From: Larix sibirica | Taxonomy: Eukaryota > Streptophyta > Pinopsida > Pinales > Pinaceae | Length of the DNA stretch: 22,458 nucleotides | NCBI GenBank assembly: GCA_004151065.3 | Contig: NWUY0300004608.1 | Coordinates: forward strand, 1 to 22,458 | Direction of reading: 5' to 3' | In this document: positions 18,264-22,458 of the stretch, one piece after another | How the letters are laid out: each line of letters begins with the position of its first letter | Position numbering within the stretch: the stretch's first letter is position 1 | The notes under the pieces: generated by a model | What the model was told of the DNA's origin: nothing | Databases searched by the model: none | The model's input: only the letters and a program-made list of their open reading frames with translations | Position numbers and translations under genes: made by a program

Positions 18264-20978
18264 ATGGAGGGTGCACCCTTGGAAAATAAGACCCACACTG
18301 TAATTCACAATGTGGTAGTTGTCGCTCCCATCAGAGGTCGTAGTTAAGGGAGAACTATTTGGGAAGTTTCCTCTCTTGAAGTATGAGGACTTTGAATTTC
18401 TAGACGAAAAGAAATTCCCATAACTGAAAAATCATTGAATATACATATACACTGATAAATCCCAATGGCATAGAGAATTCAGTGCCACAAGTGTGGGCGC
18501 GCAAGATTCATAAGTCTGGGATAAAGTCCCTAGTAGAAGTCCCACATTTTGGATGAGGGAAACTAATATCAACATGTACTCGGTTCCTTCTGAGTCGGTT
18601 ACACAGAGGGTCTTTGTGGCTAGATAAGCCCTATGGAATCATGGATTAGGTGATCTTATTGGTTTTGGCTCTCCCAACCAAAGGGGAAGATCCCATCCAG
18701 GCGATGGCACATGTTTCAGTTGAGGAAATCTACAAGAAATACAACACTCAAAGAGGGGGTCAAGGTTGCGTCATCTCCATGATATATGAGCGTCGTGTGT
18801 AGTTTGATACATAGATATTGGCATGCAAACTGATGCGGGAATGCAGAAAAGGATGAATTCCCAACAGGCATAGTAGCATTTGCTGAGCGATGCGCCAAAG
18901 GTCAAATGTTTGCATGGGGGCCCTACCTACATCTCAAGTTTTTCTAGGATAGTCTCGATGTGTAGGACAAGGTCACATCCTTTCATTATAGCTGGGTGTT
19001 GATATTAATAGCATTGGTGGTATGGGAATCCCCACCACATTACACCTACTAATTCCCAACACCCGATGACTTCGTCGCAGCGAAGTTCCTAGTATTCCAT
19101 AGAAATCCAAAGCTCGAGTACCAGGTAGATGTGGAGACTACCTTTCAAATGTGGTATACCAAGATGCTAAATGCCACAACTGAGTCCTTCCACATTCTGA
19201 AATAGATTGTGCATTACTATAATGACAAATTGATCTTTGAATTAGATACTCACAATGTCTTAGTCCTACATCGAGCTGACCCAAATAAAGAGTATGTATT
19301 GTCGTTTTGCATCATAGTTGAGGATGTCAAGTATACCATTGCACAATGGCCACCACACTTCCAATTTTTCTCTAACTCCGAAATTGAGATACTTGAAGAT
19401 GTGAGTGTGCAATAGAAGTCTAAGAAGGGAGAATATGGAAGCTCAAACCCACCCAAGCAATCTCCATGCCTGTTTGAGAAGCACAAATGAGAAACTCAGC
19501 ACCTACAACATGCTGAGGGTTCTCAAAAGAGGCCATGCACTTCCCCTTCCCCTCCAACAACAGAATAACTTGAGCATGAGAAGGAGGATGATTTTGATAA
19601 TGTACCACATTCCAGATGATTTAATGGATCACGACCATTGGGATTTTCTCACCGCAATATATTTCAACAGTTTTTCCAAATCCATGAGGAGACCCGTGAA
19701 GACCCATGAGGAGGTAGCGCAACAACAAGAGCTGGTGCAAAAACAAAAGAAAATGCTACAACAAAAGAAAGTACAGAAAGATGCAACAAGGTCATATATG
19801 AAGGAACCCCAAGAGCAAGAGTGGGTTCCTGAGTAGCCCATGCACCAGACGCCATGTGAATCCAGTAGCCCAAAAAAATAGAAGGAAGAAGTAGAACATA
19901 CTATACCAGATATCATTCAGCATCTCAAGTTGAACCTAGAGGTTTCATTGGTTTTTCAGAAAGATAGTCATGACCACCTCCAAAAGCTTCAGATGGTTCT
20001 GCACCTTTCCCTAGGTACAACAATGGCGCAAAAACCTGATACGGATGACAAGAGCCATTCTAAGGAATTTCAGAAGTAGGTCGTGTAGGATTTTTAGCAA
20101 AAGTTGAAGCTAAACCTGTTTTCCATTACTGGAGTGGAGCCACTGGTGAATTCAAATATCCAGCCGCTTCGATACAATGAACTAAATTTGAGCTTGGTCC
20201 CTAACCTCGACTTGCAATATTTTGTTTTTGATATTTTTGAAAAAATGGGGGATCGACACACACAGTTGAGTCAGTCGTATGCAAGACTAAAGCAAGTCCA
20301 CTGTGAAGAGAACCATGAGCGCCAACCATTAGAAGTCAAGTTAGAAAGAGCCTAAAAAGAACTCCCAGGCCCGAGTCATCCATGTACTAATTCCCTCCAG
20401 CCCATCCAAAATATAGCACAGATCATACAAATAGTGGCCCTACTTTAGCGGGAATCTATAGAACTCAGGGACTAGATTAAGCTAGTGCCATCCCTGGAGG
20501 AAGTTTCATTCGATCATAAGATAATTGAGGTCATGCAAGCGCTAGATCAAACCAAGTAAGCCTTGGTGACCTTGGACCATACTATTAATTACATTTTTAG
20601 CATTTGGAATCATCTCCAGGATGTCCCCGAGTTAAAAGATGTAGACAAACGCATTAGAATATGGGATGATTTGATTACCATGAATAAGAAACATATGGCA
20701 CATTTTCCAATGTATTCCAGGAAAATAAACATGGGAAATATTGGTGCACTCACAAAAACATTTCATCCAACCAAATAGAGCGGAAAACCATCGCAATTGT
20801 AGTGGCTGAAGCACAAGAGAAAGTGCAGCAGTACTTCGACAACTTGTCGGACCTTCAAGTGTGAACTGCTCTATTTCTCCCTGTTGCAGTACAGGCGAAA
20901 CCAGAGATTGAAAATAGTAAGGATGAAGATGTTGAATCCTACACACCGTGCCTCAAAGAGATCACGAATTCCAACTGA
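18264..20978 (+). pseudogene. Copy: 3' coding region of unknown function
   Basis: Same as 11042-13756 with two substitutions: G to A at 19169, and T to G at 19633 (Tyr to Asp in the frame-3 reading DHYHWD/DHDHWD). All frameshifts and stops are shared, so it carries no independent evidence of function. Confidence 0.65.
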
Positions 20979-21094
20979 TCCAGAGTAATTTTAAGGATTT
21001 TGTTAGTGATCTATGCACCCACCTCCCTTAAGTAGAATATTTGGAACCATGAGTTCCATGGCTCAGGAAGAGACACATCTTAGTGTTGGGGGTC

Positions 21095-21754
21095 TGTTGG
21101 TGCCAAAGTTTTGGTTAGTAACTGCGAACCGATCCAACTAATACTAGATTGGGTTGTGCCAAATAGAAATAAGTTACTAGTTGTGTCCCAGTAACAAATT
21201 TTGAGCTTTGATACTCCAGCCTATATAAGGCACACTTTTGTAAATGGTTGGGGTTGGTTGGTTAGTTGTAGTTGTTATGGGTTTTCGCACTAAGAAATAA
21301 TTATGAGGGTTTTGTGAGAAAAACATAGTATGTTATGGATTATGTACAGTGCCTATGCTAGCACTGAGAACCACTGATATGTATAAGTTGTTGAGTTGAA
21401 TTTATGTGTTGGCATGCTAATACCTCTTTTGGTTAAGTAATATAGACATAATGAAATATCCATTATGGTTTATTTCCCTTGCACAATGTGTTTGTTGTGA
21501 ATGTTTACCGATTATGAGAATGTTGAATATATGAGAAGTGCATATATGATGTATGAGTAGAGTAAAATATCTGAAAGAATGAATGGAACCTCCTTATCTA
21601 TCCTATGCAACCCTTATTCAATTTCTTGTTAATTCATGTGTGTGTCTCGAGTCTGACTGTACTTTATTCGCAGGGTATTGCTAGATGCCGATGCACATGG
21701 GTGTTTTTTTGTCACACAAAGTTGAACCCTGGGTTTGAAAAACTGCAGCCAACA
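21095..21754 (+). repeat. Copy: 3' LTR
   Basis: Same as 13873-14532, no difference seen. The TATA box is at 21222-21229 and the preceding GGGGG tract at 21084-21094. Confidence 0.92.
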
Positions 21755-22312
21755 ATTATAAAACACATTAACAAATAATGGGAAATCACACACATAATGA
21801 AGAAGAATATTTTTACCTTAGAAACCTAAATTGGAAAAACCAACAATGTCCAAGCTGTTGAGCTAAATTTATGTGTTGACATGTTAATACCTGTTTTGGT
21901 TAAGTAATATAGAAATAATGAAATCTTTGTTCTATTTTATTTTCCCTTGCGCAATGTGTCTGTTGTGAATGTTTACTGGTTATGAGAATGTTGAATATAT
22001 GAGAAGTATATATGTGAAGTATGATTAGAGTAAAATATATGAAAGAATAAATAAAACCGTCTTATTCCACATGTGCAACCTTGATTCAATTTCTTGTTAA
22101 TTCCTGTGCACGACTTGAGTCAGACTGTACTCTATTAGCGGGGTATTGCTAGATTCTGATGCACATGGGGTTTTGTTGGTCACAAAAAGTTGAACCCTCG
22201 GTCTGACAAATTGTATCCAACAATTATAAAACACATAAACAAATAATGGGAAAGCACACACACAATGAAGAATAATTTTTTTACCTTAGAAACCCAAATT
22301 GGAAAAACAAAA
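21379..22312 (+). repeat. Copy: LTR-tail/flank tandem duplication
   Basis: Same as 14157-15090, with one substitution (C at 21945 for T at 14723). Unit A is 21379-21845 and unit B 21846-22312. C21945 matches the 5' LTR (TTTTCCC), so it is probably the ancestral state. Confidence 0.85.
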
Positions 22313-22458
22313 AAAATAGATTTATTAACCTTGACCACTCTGGATAAGGCATGGCCAATGGGTCCATCCCTTTCCACTCTTAGGAAATATACAATTGAGT
22401 TACTCAATCCTTTAAGTAGTCTTCCTCACATAAAATACCATGGGATACCCAAAACCAT
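22313..22458 (+). other. Copy: 3' flank to window end
   Basis: Same as 15091-15236. It ends on the base that precedes the N in the first copy. No gene is seen. Confidence 0.6.

Larger units (their letters stand above)
15238..22458 (+). repeat. 7,221-bp near-identical copy of 8016-15236
   Basis: Constant offset of 7222 from first to last base, with no indel seen. Substitutions noted: G11947/A19169, T12411/G19633 and T14723/C21945. All stops, frameshifts and deletions of the first copy are shared. The copy starts inside RT and ends at the same flank base where the first copy meets the N. A redundant contig or second allele joined in tandem is the simplest reading. A real, very recent tandem duplication would also give this pattern. 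Confidence 0.95.

Noticed and set aside
8016-22458. LTR-LTR recombination producing a tandem element array
   Set aside because: That process gives units joined through a shared LTR. Here the join lies between 3' flank and the middle of RT.

Overview
The window looks like repeat-rich intergenic DNA from a seed plant, most likely a large-genome gymnosperm. The organism is inferred from AT-rich low-gene-density sequence, an old Ty3/gypsy element kept almost full length, and no intact cellular gene. I found no bacterial-type signal, RNA gene or CRISPR array. All recognisable coding DNA is retrotransposon pseudogene, on the + strand.

Layout. Positions 1-2585 are flank, with a possible truncated minus-strand LTR (1-827) and a foldback repeat (about 1865-2200). 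Positions 2586-14532 are one decayed Ty3/gypsy element of about 11.9 kb. Its LTRs are 667 and 660 bp, with TGTTGG/CCAACA ends, a TATA box each, a degenerate tRNA-Asp-like primer site and a near-matching 5-bp target duplication. Internally it reads: Gag N-terminal domain, capsid, an array of four CCHC knuckles plus a dead fifth, protease, a second capsid-like segment, reverse transcriptase, RNase H, integrase, an 870-bp non-coding spacer, and a decayed third coding region of about 900 codons before the 3' LTR. Frameshifts, many TAG/TGA stops and lost catalytic residues show it cannot move on its own. My hand count of LTR-LTR divergence is about 14%, so the insertion is old.

Positions 14157-15090 are an old tandem duplication of the LTR tail plus about 90 bp of flank.

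Position 15237 is a single N. Everything after it (15238-22458) repeats 8016-15236 at a constant offset of 7222, with only three substitutions that I could see. The window ends on exactly the base that precedes the N in the first copy. This is best explained by a redundant contig or haplotig joined to the end of its own allele, though a recent tandem duplication is not excluded. The second copy therefore holds no new genes.

The most interesting biology is the element's architecture: five knuckle positions, two capsid-like segments on either side of the protease, and a large extra 3' coding region of unknown function behind its own non-coding spacer.
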